The notes: generated by a model from the letters alone, not told the origin. A stretch of 64,000 bases of DNA from VHCN01 sp964589935 (GCA_964589935.1 CAZPVD010000016.1:9645-73644); one strand, 5' to 3'; shown: positions 32,844 through 41,670, counted from the first letter of the stretch. Translations and numbers: made by a program.

Positions 32844-34262
32844 GTGCCGCACGAACTCCTCCAGCCGAATCCATGGATGATCCTGCCGTTCGCGGCGCTG
32901 CTCGCGACCATGGCGCTCGGACCGCTGGTCGGCGCGGGCTGGTGGACGCGGCATTACGCGAAGGTCGCCCTCTCGCTCGCCGCGGTGACGCTCGGCTACT
33001 ATTTCTTCGGCCTTCACGCGCCGCAACGGGTGCTGCACACGGCGCACGAATACATCAGCTTCATCGCGCTTATCGGCGCGCTCTACGTCGTGAGCGGCGG
33101 CATCCACATCGCGGTGAAGGGCGAAGCGACGCCGGGCGCGAACGTGGTGTTCCTCTTCGTCGGAGCGCTCGCAGCGAACGTGCTTGGCACGACGGGCGCC
33201 TCGATGCTGCTCATCCGCCCGTGGCTGCGGATGAACAAATACCGCGTCACGGCGCACCACGTCGTGTTCTTCATCTTCCTCGTGTCGAACATCGGCGGCT
33301 GCCTCACGCCCATCGGCGATCCGCCGCTGTTCCTCGGCTACTTGAAGGGCGTGCCGTTCTGGTGGGTCGCGCAGAACTGCTGGCCGATGTGGGCGCTCGC
33401 CGTCGCGCTGCTGCTGGCGATGTTCTACGTCGTGGACCGGCGCAACTACCTGCGCGCGCCGCGCGGCGTGCGCGAGCAACTCGCCGAGCCGGCGGATGAA
33501 TGGAAGTTCGAGGGCGGTGTGAACGTGTTCTTCCTCGCCGTCGTCGTCGTCGCAGTGTTCATCGAGAACCCGCCGTTCCTGCGCGAAGGGTTGATGCTCG
33601 CCGCCGCGCTCGGTTCATGGTTCGCGACGAAGAAACACATCCACGAGGCGAACCACTTCGACTTTAACCCGATCCGCGAGGTCGCGATTTTATTCCTCGG
33701 CATCTTCGCAACAATGTTGCCCGCGCTGGACTGGCTCGGCGCGCACGCGAAACAGTTCGGCCCGGCCACGCCGGCATTTTTCTACTGGGGCACGGGAACG
33801 CTTTCGAGCGTGCTGGACAACGCGCCGACTTACTTGAGTTTCCTGAGTGCGAGTTGCGGAACAGTCATCCCAGAGGAAGTAGTGACGGGTGTGAACGAAA
33901 TGGTGCAAAACGGTTTCACACCAGCGGGCGCGTTCTCGGTCGAGGTCGAACGCACCTTCAGCGCGCTGAATCACTATTTACCGGCGCAACTGGCCGCTCG
34001 AATGGTAACGCCGGAGCAAATAAAAATCGCGGCGCAAATTAGCAATCCGAGTTGCGCAAAATTCCTAGTCGCTATCAGCGTCGGCTCGGTGTTTTTCGGT
34101 GCGGCGACTTACATCGGCAACGGCCCGAACTTCATGGTCAAGGCCATCGCCGACCAGCAGAAGGTCCACATGCCGGGCTTCCTCGGCTACGTGCTGCGCT
34201 TCACGCTGCCGTTCCTGCTGCCGGTGCTCCTCGTAGTCTGGCTCGCGTTCTTCGCGCGTTGA
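32844..34262 (+). CDS. NhaD/ArsB-type sodium:proton antiporter family protein
   Basis: This 472-residue integral membrane protein has about 11-12 hydrophobic helices. The conserved segments SNIGGCLTPIGDPPLFLGYL and GTGTLSSVLDNAPTYLSF are typical of the ion transporter superfamily containing NhaD and ArsB, as is TYIGNGPNFMVKAIA near the end. It probably exchanges Na+ for H+; an organic anion substrate is possible. The start is GTG at 32844; an ATG 33 nt later is possible, but the upstream residues match relatives. A stretch near 33840-34070 is GC-poorer but falls in a loop that varies in the family. Confidence 0.85.
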   Translation: MPHELLQPNPWMILPFAALLATMALGPLVGAGWWTRHYAKVALSLAAVTLGYYFFGLHAPQRVLHTAHEYISFIALIGALYVVSGGIHIAVKGEATPGANVVFLFVGALAANVLGTTGASMLLIRPWLRMNKYRVTAHHVVFFIFLVSNIGGCLTPIGDPPLFLGYLKGVPFWWVAQNCWPMWALAVALLLAMFYVVDRRNYLRAPRGVREQLAEPADEWKFEGGVNVFFLAVVVVAVFIENPPFLREGLMLAAALGSWFATKKHIHEANHFDFNPIREVAILFLGIFATMLPALDWLGAHAKQFGPATPAFFYWGTGTLSSVLDNAPTYLSFLSASCGTVIPEEVVTGVNEMVQNGFTPAGAFSVEVERTFSALNHYLPAQLAARMVTPEQIKIAAQISNPSCAKFLVAISVGSVFFGAATYIGNGPNFMVKAIADQQKVHMPGFLGYVLRFTLPFLLPVLLVVWLAFFAR

Positions 34263-34319
34263 ACGGCTTTTGCGCTTTGTCTTCGGCGCGCCTTGTGTTT
34301 CAACATCCCTGCCGCCGCG

Positions 34320-35630
34320 ATGCGCACGCTCTACAACCTCCTCTTCATCGTCTTCTTCGTGCTCAGCGCGCCCTATTACTTTTGGAAGATGTGGCGGCGC
34401 GGCGGCTGGCGGCGCAACTTCGGCCAGCGCTTCGGCCGGCACAGCGGCGCTTTCAAGCAGGCGCTCACGAACCGCGACGTGATCTGGCTCCATGCCGTGA
34501 GCGTCGGCGAGGTGAACCTTTGCACGCAACTCATCGCCGCGCTCGAACCGCGCCTGCCAAACCACAAGTTCGTCGTCTCCACCACCACCACGACCGGCAT
34601 GGGCGAGCTGGAGAAGAAGCTCCCCGCGCACATCGAGAAGTTCTACTACCCGGTGGACCTGCGCGGCGCGGTGAAGCGCACGCTCGCCGCCGTGCACCCG
34701 CGCGCCGTTGTGCTCGTCGAGGCGGAAATCTGGCCGAACTTCCTCTGGCGCGTGCGCGACCGCGGCATCCCGCTCTTCCTCGTCAACGCGCGCCTCTCGC
34801 CGCGCTCGTTCCCGCGCTACAAGCGCTTTGGTTTCCTCTTCCGTAAAGTCTTCGCCTCGTTCACCGGCGTCGGCGCGCAGAACGAAACCGATGCCGCGCG
34901 CCTGCGCGAAATCGGCTGCCGGCCCGAGGCCATCCGCATCGTCGGCAACCTCAAGTTCGACGCCGCCAAGCTCGACGCGCGCCGCCTGCTCGACGTGCCC
35001 GCACTGCTCAAGCAACTCGCCGTGCCGGAGAATGCGAAGCTGCTCGTCGCCGGCAGCACGCACGCGGGCGAGGAGGCATTGCTCGCGGAAATGTTCCTGC
35101 GATTAAAGAAACAATTTCCCGACCTGTTCCTTGTGCTCGTGCCGCGCCACATGGAGCGCGGCAGTGCCGTTGGCGAGGAGTTGCGTGCATGTGGCGTGAA
35201 GTTCGCCTTCCGCAACGAGCTGACGGCGAGCCGCCAGTTCGCGCCCGGCGAGGTCGAGTGCCTGCTCGTCAACACGACCGGCGAGCTGAAATACTTTTAC
35301 GAGCACGCCACGCTGATTTTCGTGGGCAAAAGCCTCACGGCGGAAGGCGGGCAGAATCCCATCGAGCCGGGCGCGCTCGGCAAGCCGATGCTCTTCGGCC
35401 CGCACATGGAAAACTTTCCCGGCATCGCCGACGCCTTCGTGAAGGCCGGCGGCGCGGTGCAAGTGCCGGACGCGTCTGCGTTGGAAAAATCCATCGCCGA
35501 ACTCCTTGCCGACGAATCGCGCCGCCGTTCGCTTGGCGAAAACGCGCTGCGCATCGTCCGCGAAAACCAGGGCGCGGTCGAACGCACCGTCGAGATGATC
35601 GTCGAGCAGGTCGCACGAAAGCACGGGTGA
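34320..35630 (+). CDS. waaA: 3-deoxy-D-manno-octulosonic acid (Kdo) transferase
   Basis: The 436-residue GT30-family enzyme transfers Kdo to lipid A precursors at the inner membrane, an essential step in lipopolysaccharide assembly. An N-terminal membrane anchor (MRTLYNLLFIVFFVLSAPYY) is followed by WLHAVSVGEVN with the catalytic glutamate, LVEAEIWPNFL, and NGR-type ARLSPRSF. The C-terminal nucleotide-sugar domain contains GGQNPIEPGALGKPMLFGPH. I chose the ATG at 34320, which starts the anchor. It starts 57 nt after the antiporter gene. Its presence shows the organism has an LPS-bearing outer membrane. Confidence 0.92.
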   Translation: MRTLYNLLFIVFFVLSAPYYFWKMWRRGGWRRNFGQRFGRHSGAFKQALTNRDVIWLHAVSVGEVNLCTQLIAALEPRLPNHKFVVSTTTTTGMGELEKKLPAHIEKFYYPVDLRGAVKRTLAAVHPRAVVLVEAEIWPNFLWRVRDRGIPLFLVNARLSPRSFPRYKRFGFLFRKVFASFTGVGAQNETDAARLREIGCRPEAIRIVGNLKFDAAKLDARRLLDVPALLKQLAVPENAKLLVAGSTHAGEEALLAEMFLRLKKQFPDLFLVLVPRHMERGSAVGEELRACGVKFAFRNELTASRQFAPGEVECLLVNTTGELKYFYEHATLIFVGKSLTAEGGQNPIEPGALGKPMLFGPHMENFPGIADAFVKAGGAVQVPDASALEKSIAELLADESRRRSLGENALRIVRENQGAVERTVEMIVEQVARKHG

Positions 35631-35693
35631 TTCGGGCGTTTGCTTGAAGCAAGACTTGCCTCGGCCCGTCCGTTCGCCTAAGACAGCCGCCTC

Positions 35694-37727
35694 ATGAACA
35701 CGCCCCGCATCCTGCTCGCGCTCACGCTCGCCACGTTTACCGTCCGTGCCGACGGTCCGGCCGATAATGACCCAGACAAGGTCAAGCGTGTGCCGCCGCC
35801 GGGCGTGAAGATCGCCGACGACGCGCGCGCGGAGCTGACGGCGGGTGTCGCCGTGCTGGGCAAGGAGATTGACGCCTTGAAGAACTCGCTCAAGGGCAAG
35901 CCTGAGTTGCTCGAACTCCTGCCCGACGTGCAGATTTTTCACAAAGCTGTGGACTGGGCGCTGCGGCACGATGAGTTTTTCAACTCGAATCAAGTTTCCG
36001 TCGCGCGTAATTTCCTCAAGCAAGGCGGCGAGCGCGCCGCCGCGTTGCGCGACGGCAAGTCGCCGTGGACGACACAGACCGGCCTCGTCGCGCGCGGCTA
36101 CCTCTCGAAGATTGACGGCTCGGTGCAGCCTTACGGACTCGCGATTCCCGCGTCGTATGCGCCGGGGCCGTCGCAGCCGTATCGGCTCGACTTCTGGATT
36201 CACGGGCGCGGCGAGACGTTGAGCGAACTCGCCTTCATTGACGGCGTGCAGAAAAATCCCGGCCCCTTCACGCCGCCGGGCGCGATCGTGCTCCAGCTCT
36301 ACGGACGCTACTGCTGCGCGAACAAGCTCGCGGGCGAAGTGGACCTGTTCGAGGCGCTCGACCACGCGAAGAAGTATTACTTCATTGACGACAACCGCGT
36401 CGTCGTGCGCGGCTTCTCGATGGGCGGCGCGGGCTGCTGGCAGTTTGCGGTGCATTTCCCCGGAGTGTTCTGCGCCGCGGCGCCGGGCGCGGGCTTCAGC
36501 GAGACAGCGGACTTCTTGAAAGTTTTCCAGAAGGAAACGGTGCAGCCGACGTGGTTCGAGAAAAAGCTCTGGCACATCTACGATTGCACGGATTACGCGG
36601 TGAACCTCTTCAACCTCCCGACCGTGGCCTACAGCGGCGAAATTGATTCGCAGAAACAAGCCGCCGACATGATGGAGAAGGCGCTCGCCGCCGAGGGCTT
36701 GAAACTCACGCACATCATCGGGCCGAAGACCGGCCACAGCTACGAGAAGAACGCGAAGGTCGAGGTGAGCCGCCGCATTGATGCCATCGCTATGCAAGGC
36801 CGCGACGTTTTTCCAGAGCACGTGATCTTCACGACGTGGACGCTGCGTTACAATCAATCGCATTGGGTCACGGTGGATGGCATGGAGCAGCATTGGGAAC
36901 GCGCGCGCGTGGACGCGGGCTTTGATCTCGAAGGTTTCAAGATCGTGACGAAAAATGTTTCTGCGCTGACGCTCGCGATTCCGTCCGGCCGCTATCCGTT
37001 TCCGGTGAACAAGAAAGCGCAGGTCATTCTCGACGGCGCGAAGTTCGACGCGCCACCGGCCGAGACGGACCGTTCGTGGACGGCGCATTTCGCGAAGAAC
37101 GGAAAGAAATGGGAACTCGTCAGCGATTCCGCGTTCCGCGTTCCGAATTCCGCGTTGGCAAAGCGCCACGGTTTGCAAGGCCCGATTGACGACGCGTTCC
37201 TCGACAGCTTCCTCATGGTGCTGCCGACCGGGTCGCCGCTGAACGAAAAAGTCGGCGCGTGGACGAAGCGCGAAAGCGAGCACGCGATGGACCACTGGCG
37301 CAGGCAGTATCGCGGCGACGCGCGCGCGAAGAGCGACTCCGCCGTGACGGACGACGACATCGCCGCGCACAACCTCGTGCTCTGGGGCGACCCGCAAAGC
37401 AACAAGCTCCTCGCGCGCATCGCGGACAAGCTGCCGGCGAAGTGGAGCACGTCAGGTGTGCAGATTGGCACGCAGACGTTCGACGCGTCGCATCACGCGC
37501 CGGTGATGATCTTCCCGAATCCGCTGAACCCGAAGAAATATGTCGTGCTCAACAGCGGCTTCACCTTCCGCGAATACGACTACCTCAACAACGCGCGCCA
37601 GGTGCCCAAGCTCCCCGACTGGGCCGTGGTGGATCTGGACACGCCGCCGAATTCGCGCTGGCCCGGCAAGATCGTCGGCGCGGATTTCTTCGGCGAGCAC
37701 TGGGAAGTGCTGCCGGCGAAGAGGTAG
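35694..37727 (+). CDS. Secreted alpha/beta-hydrolase (prolyl oligopeptidase-like), function unknown
   Basis: The 677-residue protein has a signal peptide (about residues 1-19). An alpha/beta-hydrolase domain shows the nucleophile elbow GFSMGGAG near residue 244 and a later acid/His region around GPKTGHSYEK. Before it are helical residues (AELTAGVAVLGKEIDALKNS); after it is a roughly 300-residue C-terminal part rich in beta structure, ending NPLNPKKYVVLNSGFTFREY. This layout recurs in Verrucomicrobia and Planctomycetes proteins annotated as prolyl oligopeptidase-like. Peptidase versus esterase activity cannot be decided from sequence. Confidence 0.75.
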   Translation: MNTPRILLALTLATFTVRADGPADNDPDKVKRVPPPGVKIADDARAELTAGVAVLGKEIDALKNSLKGKPELLELLPDVQIFHKAVDWALRHDEFFNSNQVSVARNFLKQGGERAAALRDGKSPWTTQTGLVARGYLSKIDGSVQPYGLAIPASYAPGPSQPYRLDFWIHGRGETLSELAFIDGVQKNPGPFTPPGAIVLQLYGRYCCANKLAGEVDLFEALDHAKKYYFIDDNRVVVRGFSMGGAGCWQFAVHFPGVFCAAAPGAGFSETADFLKVFQKETVQPTWFEKKLWHIYDCTDYAVNLFNLPTVAYSGEIDSQKQAADMMEKALAAEGLKLTHIIGPKTGHSYEKNAKVEVSRRIDAIAMQGRDVFPEHVIFTTWTLRYNQSHWVTVDGMEQHWERARVDAGFDLEGFKIVTKNVSALTLAIPSGRYPFPVNKKAQVILDGAKFDAPPAETDRSWTAHFAKNGKKWELVSDSAFRVPNSALAKRHGLQGPIDDAFLDSFLMVLPTGSPLNEKVGAWTKRESEHAMDHWRRQYRGDARAKSDSAVTDDDIAAHNLVLWGDPQSNKLLARIADKLPAKWSTSGVQIGTQTFDASHHAPVMIFPNPLNPKKYVVLNSGFTFREYDYLNNARQVPKLPDWAVVDLDTPPNSRWPGKIVGADFFGEHWEVLPAKR

Positions 37728-37817
37728 TTCGGCGGCGCGGTTCATCCGCGCTCATTCACCGGTTCGTCGGAATTCCGCATTGCCGCGCCTTGCACGGACG
37801 CCTACACTTGCCAGCGC

Positions 37818-38816
37818 ATGAAACATCAGCTCGACTTCGAGAAGCCGGTCATCGAGTTGCAGCGCAAGCTGGAGGAGCTGCGGAAACACCCGGAGAAACA
37901 CTCCCTCGGCGTCAACTTCGAGAACGAGTGCCGGCTGCTCGAATCCAAGATCGAGACGCTCAAGCGCCAGACCTACGCGAACGTCACGGCGTGGCAGCGC
38001 GTCCAGCTCGCGCGGCATCCTAAGCGCCCCTACACGCTCGACTACTGCCAGAAGACATTCACCGACTTCAGCGAGCTGCACGGCGACCGCCTCTACGCGG
38101 ACGACCGCGCGGTGGTCGGCGGCTTTGCGAAACTCGACGGCCGCAAGGTCATGGTCATCGGCACGCAGAAGGGCCGCGACACGAAGGAAAACATCCTCCG
38201 CAACTTCGGCTCCGCTCATCCCGAAGGCTACCGCAAGGCGCTCCGCCTCATGCGCCTCGCGGACAAGTTCGGCCTGCCCATCATCACGCTCATTGACACC
38301 GCGGGCGCGTATCCCGGCATCGGCGCCGAGGAACGCCACATCGCCGAGGCCATCGCCGTCAACCTGCGCGAGATGACGCTCCTCGAAGTGCCCGTCATCG
38401 CCGCCGTCATCGGCGAGGGCGGCTCCGGCGGCGCGCTCGGCATCGGCGTGGCCGACCGCGTGCTCATCATGGAGAACGCCTACTACTCCGTCATCAGCCC
38501 CGAAGGCTGCGCGGCGATTCTGTGGAAGGACCGCACCGCCTCCGCAAAGGCCGCCGAGGCGTTGAAGATCACCGCGAAGAACCTGCTCGAATTCGGCCTC
38601 GTGGATGAAATCATTCCCGAACCGCTTGGTGGCGCGCACAACAACCCGGAAGCCACCGCTGCCACGTTCAAGGCGCACCTGCTGAAACACCTTGCCGAAC
38701 TCGACGCGCTCACGCCAGCCGAACGGTTGAAGAAGCGCTACGAAAAATTCCGCGCCCACGGGCACTTTCAGGAACAGCAGACGCAGCAGGTGAAGGAAGC
38801 ACCTGCGGCGGCGTGA
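37818..38816 (+). CDS. accA: Acetyl-CoA carboxylase carboxyltransferase subunit alpha
   Basis: At 332 residues the protein matches AccA in length and motifs: an N-terminal helical segment, then RPYTLDYCQKTFTDFSELHG, GTQKGRDTKENILRNFG, LIDTAGAYPGIGAEERHIAE, and GEGGSGGALGIGVADRVLIM, which forms the oxyanion region. Together with AccD it transfers the carboxyl group from biotin to acetyl-CoA, the first committed step of fatty acid synthesis. accD is not in this window. It converges on the RCC1-repeat gene, with 36 nt between stops. Confidence 0.95.
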   Translation: MKHQLDFEKPVIELQRKLEELRKHPEKHSLGVNFENECRLLESKIETLKRQTYANVTAWQRVQLARHPKRPYTLDYCQKTFTDFSELHGDRLYADDRAVVGGFAKLDGRKVMVIGTQKGRDTKENILRNFGSAHPEGYRKALRLMRLADKFGLPIITLIDTAGAYPGIGAEERHIAEAIAVNLREMTLLEVPVIAAVIGEGGSGGALGIGVADRVLIMENAYYSVISPEGCAAILWKDRTASAKAAEALKITAKNLLEFGLVDEIIPEPLGGAHNNPEATAATFKAHLLKHLAELDALTPAERLKKRYEKFRAHGHFQEQQTQQVKEAPAAA

Positions 38817-38852
38817 ACTCCACTCCAAACCCCAAGCATGCTGCGGCACCGG

Positions 38853-39989
38853 CTACGGCTTGGTCAGCCGATAGAACTTCTGCGAGCCGTTCATCGTCAC
38901 CGCAACGCTGATGAAGCCGCCGTTCGTTTGAAGAATCCCGGCCACGGCACTCCACAACGCAGACGACAAATCCGCTGCTGATTCAATCCGAAAACCCGCC
39001 ACGGTGTCGGGCCATGAAATAGTCAAAGTGCTGGCCGTCACGGCGGTGGTGATGGTGGGGCCAGAGGACTGCGAAGCGCCGACGAGCGCCACGGAGTTCT
39101 GACCGCCCGCCGCGATGGCCGTCACGCCGGTCAAGCCGGTGGCAACGGTCGCCAGACCAGCGGTGGTTTCTCCCCACGCCACGAGCGTTCCATCGTTCTT
39201 CAAGGCTAGGGTGTGATTCCCGCCGGCCGCAATGGCCACCACGTTGGTCAAGCCGGCCGGAACATTCGTTTGACCATTGAAGTTGTATCCCCATGCCACG
39301 ACCGTGCCATCGCTTTTCAAGGCCGCGGTATGATAACCCCCCGCCGAGATGGCCGTCACTCCGCTCAAGCCGGCCGGAACATTCGTTTGACCATTGAAGT
39401 TGTCTCCCCACGCCACCACCGTGCCATTGCTCTTCAACGCCACGGAGTGAAGAGTCCCCGCCGCCACGGCCTTCACCCCGCTCAGGCCGGAAGGAACATT
39501 CGTTTGACCAGAGGAGTTGTCTCCCCACGGCACCACCGTGCCATCGCTCTTCAACGCCAGGGAGTGATTGCCACCGCCCGAAATATTCGTCACGCCGCTC
39601 AAGCCGGGCGGAACATTCGTTTGACCAAAGCCAAAGTTGCTGGTTCCCCACGCCACGACCGTGCCGTCGCTCTTCAACGCGAGGGAATGATAAGCCCCCG
39701 CCGCAATGACCCGCACCCCGCTCAAGCCGGGTGGAACATTCGTTTGAGTCTCACTGTTCCTTCCCCACGCCACGACCGTGCCATCGCTCTTCAAGGCCAT
39801 CATGTGCAACTCGCCGGAAGCGACGGCCGTTACGCCGCTCAAGCCGGGCGGAACATTCGTTTGGCCAGCGCTGTTGTCTCCCCACGCCACCACGGTGGTC
39901 GCCGCGTTCGCCGTCAGCATCGCTGGCACCAGCCACAGGCTAAACGCCAGCAGGACACTGTTTTTGATCTGAGAGGTTATTGAGTTCAT
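38853..39989 (-). CDS. Secreted RCC1-repeat (beta-propeller) protein
   Basis: The 378-residue protein has a signal peptide (VLLAFSLWLVPAMLTANA). About seven RCC1-like repeats of 39-41 residues follow, each built around ALKSDGTVVAWG and QTNVPPGLSGV. The repeats would fold as a propeller. The last 75 residues resemble the C-terminal extension of many verrucomicrobial secreted proteins (FRIESAADLSSALWS, then KFYRLTKP). The repeat units are nearly identical in DNA, so the copy number may vary by recombination. Role unknown; an extracellular binding protein is a reasonable guess. Confidence 0.85.
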   Translation of the reverse strand: MNSITSQIKNSVLLAFSLWLVPAMLTANAATTVVAWGDNSAGQTNVPPGLSGVTAVASGELHMMALKSDGTVVAWGRNSETQTNVPPGLSGVRVIAAGAYHSLALKSDGTVVAWGTSNFGFGQTNVPPGLSGVTNISGGGNHSLALKSDGTVVPWGDNSSGQTNVPSGLSGVKAVAAGTLHSVALKSNGTVVAWGDNFNGQTNVPAGLSGVTAISAGGYHTAALKSDGTVVAWGYNFNGQTNVPAGLTNVVAIAAGGNHTLALKNDGTLVAWGETTAGLATVATGLTGVTAIAAGGQNSVALVGASQSSGPTITTAVTASTLTISWPDTVAGFRIESAADLSSALWSAVAGILQTNGGFISVAVTMNGSQKFYRLTKP

Positions 39990-40001
39990 GGCAAGGTTCT
40001 C

Positions 40002-40134
40002 CTATCCCGTCACCGCGATGCTCGCGGGGTCGCTCCATTGGCCGAATTGCTCGTCGCCCATGAGGTAGATGGCCCGGTATTTCCACAGCGGGGCTTGGCG
40101 GGTTGAAGGCTGGAAGTTGACCGAATGTGGTCAA
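40002..40134 (-). pseudogene. C-terminal remnant of a verrucomicrobial secreted-protein gene
   Basis: Reading the minus strand toward the TAG at 40002-40004 gives about 40 residues that resemble, from memory, the C-terminal end of a verrucomicrobial domain: NFQPSTRQAPLWKYRAIYLM, then GDEQFGQWSDPASIAVTG. No start codon or upstream domain belongs to it; the similarity fades near 40134, where the tandem-repeat region begins. I read it as the tail of a lost gene whose body was removed by recombination. Confidence 0.55.
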
Positions 40135-40161
40135 AAAGAGCCATTTGTCGTAAGTAGCGTG

Positions 40162-40371
40162 TTTTCAGGATTGTAAGTGGGGTTTCCGTGAAGGGGAATG
40201 GCACTTTTAATCTCGGAAGCGAGGCCTCCGCGAAGGAAGGCGTGGCTTTTAACTTTGGAAACGGCCCTTGGGCAGACGGCAAGGCCTCTTTGAATCCTCA
40301 AAGCGGCGACCCGGTGAGGCGGACGAGGACTTTTAAGATTGGAAGAACGATCATCAGCGCGCGGAGTGCGG
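40162..40371 (+). repeat. Degenerate 42-bp tandem repeat, five units
   Basis: Five units with an exact 42-bp spacing start at 40162, 40204, 40246, 40288 and 40330. Each begins with a variant of CTTTTAA followed by a GGAA-type segment, and several carry GGCCTC or GAAGG later in the unit. The units differ strongly in sequence but keep their length. A frame through them is open and would give 14-residue repeats (FNLGSEASAKEGVA, FNFGNGPWADGKAS), but there is no sign of a real protein. No gene is visible in the remaining 40372-40567. Confidence 0.65.
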
Positions 40372-40567
40372 AACTCGAAATGTGGACAGGACACTTCACA
40401 TGTAGTGTTTCTCTCTGGGAACATAAGAGAGTGTCAATACGAGATTCACGGGATGAGTGTCAAGCCTGCAATTGACGTTTTCAAATTCGCGGCGGTGTTG
40501 AAGCCGGAACCTTTGTTGCGCTGATGCCGTTCTTGCCATCGCTCCCATCTCACGCCACACTGCCGTC

Positions 40568-40774
40568 ATGAATCTGCAAGTTGAAACTGAACGGGAGGCC
40601 GACGGACGCTGGCTCGCGGAAGTCCCGGAGCTGCCCGGAGTGATGGCTTACGGAACGGCGCGCGCCGAGGCCGTGGCGCGCGCGGAGGCGCTCGCGTTGC
40701 GCGTGCTGGCGGACCGCCTGGAGCATGGCGAGCCGGTGCCGGAGATGAGCAACGTCTTTTCGGTCACCGCATGA
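40568..40774 (+). CDS. HicB-like antitoxin
   Basis: The 68-residue protein has the partial RNase H fold of HicB antitoxins: an N-terminal strand NLQVETEREADGRWLAEVPE, then LPGVMAYGTARAEAVARAEA. In type II systems HicB binds and blocks the HicA mRNA interferase. The next gene, a HicA-like toxin, overlaps by 4 nt (ATGA). The order antitoxin-toxin is the reverse of classical hicAB but is common for short HicB forms. No separate DNA-binding domain is visible after the HicB fold. Confidence 0.8.
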   Translation: MNLQVETEREADGRWLAEVPELPGVMAYGTARAEAVARAEALALRVLADRLEHGEPVPEMSNVFSVTA

Positions 40775-40986
40775 GCCAATGGCCAAGCTCCAAGAGCCGG
40801 CGCGTTTTGGCGGCCTTGCTGCGCATCGGTTGGAGCATCAAGCGGGAGCGCGGCATTTCCCATCGCATCCTCGCGCGACCCGGCTGGCCTGATTTTGTAT
40901 TTGCCTTTCACGACAGGGAAGAGATTGGGCCGCGAATGCTGGCGCGCATCGCCAAACACACGGGGCTGAAGCCGGAGGACATTTAA
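40771..40986 (+). CDS. HicA-like toxin (mRNA interferase)
   Basis: This 71-residue protein matches the small HicA/YcfA double-stranded RNA-binding-like fold. It has a helix VLAALLRIGWSIKRERGISH with the conserved Gly and the catalytic-type His in GISHRIL, and a C-terminal helix RMLARIAKHTGL. It probably cleaves mRNA when not bound by HicB. Its start is inside the HicB stop. Ten bases after its stop begins a truncated copy of the manA start, suggesting that this pair once lay directly upstream of a manA gene. Confidence 0.8.
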   Translation: MSQWPSSKSRRVLAALLRIGWSIKRERGISHRILARPGWPDFVFAFHDREEIGPRMLARIAKHTGLKPEDI

Positions 40987-40995
40987 GGTTTTTCC

Positions 40996-41052
40996 ATGCT
41001 CTACCCTCTGACGTTTCATCCGATCTTCAAGGAGCGCGTCTGGGGCGGGCGG
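40996..41052 (+). pseudogene. Truncated 5' copy of manA (first 19 codons)
   Basis: This segment reads MLYPLTFHPIFKERVWGGR and matches the start of intact manA at 41671. Over 57 nt there are five differences, all at third codon positions, and only one changes the residue (His for Gln). After this point similarity stops and no mannose-6-phosphate isomerase sequence follows. The pattern means the copy diverged while still under selection as a protein and was truncated later. It separates the HicBA pair from the VapBC-like pair. Confidence 0.75.
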
Positions 41053-41103
41053 CGGACGCACGCAATATTCGACATCCGCTCCGCTTCACGCTAGCCTCCC
41101 GTC

Positions 41104-41283
41104 ATGGAATCGAAGGTCATCGTCGAGCGCAAACGCGCGCACCGTGCCGCAGAAGCCAGGACCGCGGCGTCCATTGCAAGGCAGATGGCATCGCACCGTT
41201 TTTTTGGCATGCACGCCAAGACCCATCGCTCCGTCGCCGCGGTCATGAAGCAGTTGCGTGGAACGCCCCGTCATGCTGTTTGA
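41104..41283 (+). CDS. Putative antitoxin partner of VapC
   Basis: I translated a 59-residue frame beginning MESKVIVERKRAHRA at 41104 and ending at the TGA at 41283. It is basic and mostly helical, with RTAASIARQMASHRFFG in the middle. It overlaps the start of the PIN-domain toxin by 11 nt, the usual layout of a VapB antitoxin. I do not recognise an AbrB or ribbon-helix-helix motif with certainty, so the antitoxin call rests on position and size. Confidence 0.6.
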   Translation: MESKVIVERKRAHRAAEARTAASIARQMASHRFFGMHAKTHRSVAAVMKQLRGTPRHAV

Positions 41284-41653
41284 CACGGACGTTTTCATCT
41301 GGGCGCAGCGCGGCAACCGCCACGCCACAGAGGTCATGGCCGCCGAACCGGGCCGGTTTCTCTCCGTGCAGACGTTGCTGGAGCTGCTCCAGTGCGCGCA
41401 GAACCGCAGGCAGCAGGCGGACATCAAGGGCTTCCTGAAGGAGTTCGAGTTTGAAACGCTGCCGTTGTCCGGCGTCATCGGTGCGAAGGCGGTCGGGCTG
41501 ATTGAGTCCTACAGCCTGGGCTTCGGGCTTCGCGCCGGTGATTCCATCATCGCCGCAACGGCGCTGGAGCACGGGATGCCATTGATGACGGGCAACGCGA
41601 AGCACTTTCGTCCGGTGAAGGGGCTGGACTTGCGCGTGTTCAAGGCGGCGTAG
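41273..41653 (+). CDS. VapC-like PIN-domain ribonuclease toxin
   Basis: The 126-residue protein is a PIN domain: MLFDTDVFIW with the first metal-binding Asp, a Glu in LLELLQCAQN, and LRAGDSIIAATALEHGMPLM with the later acidic residue, then TGNAKHFRPV. VapC toxins cut tRNA or rRNA and are neutralised by a small partner encoded just upstream. I chose the ATG at 41273, which begins the fold; a GTG at 41258 would add five residues. The stop is 17 nt before manA, so the pair was probably inserted between manA and its former upstream region. Confidence 0.85.
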   Translation: MLFDTDVFIWAQRGNRHATEVMAAEPGRFLSVQTLLELLQCAQNRRQQADIKGFLKEFEFETLPLSGVIGAKAVGLIESYSLGFGLRAGDSIIAATALEHGMPLMTGNAKHFRPVKGLDLRVFKAA

Positions 41654-41670
41654 TTCGAGGCAATTCGACC

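Noticed and set aside
33840..34070. GC-poorer stretch inside the NhaD-type antiporter gene, resembling the lysS insertion
   Set aside because: The encoded segment falls in a loop that varies in length and sequence in this family, and the conserved motifs on both sides are in normal positions, so no insertion needs to be invoked.
40414..40437. Inverted repeat CTCTCT/AGAGAG as a terminator or regulatory hairpin
   Set aside because: Only six AT/GC pairs with a long loop and no T-run; it is weak and could arise by chance.
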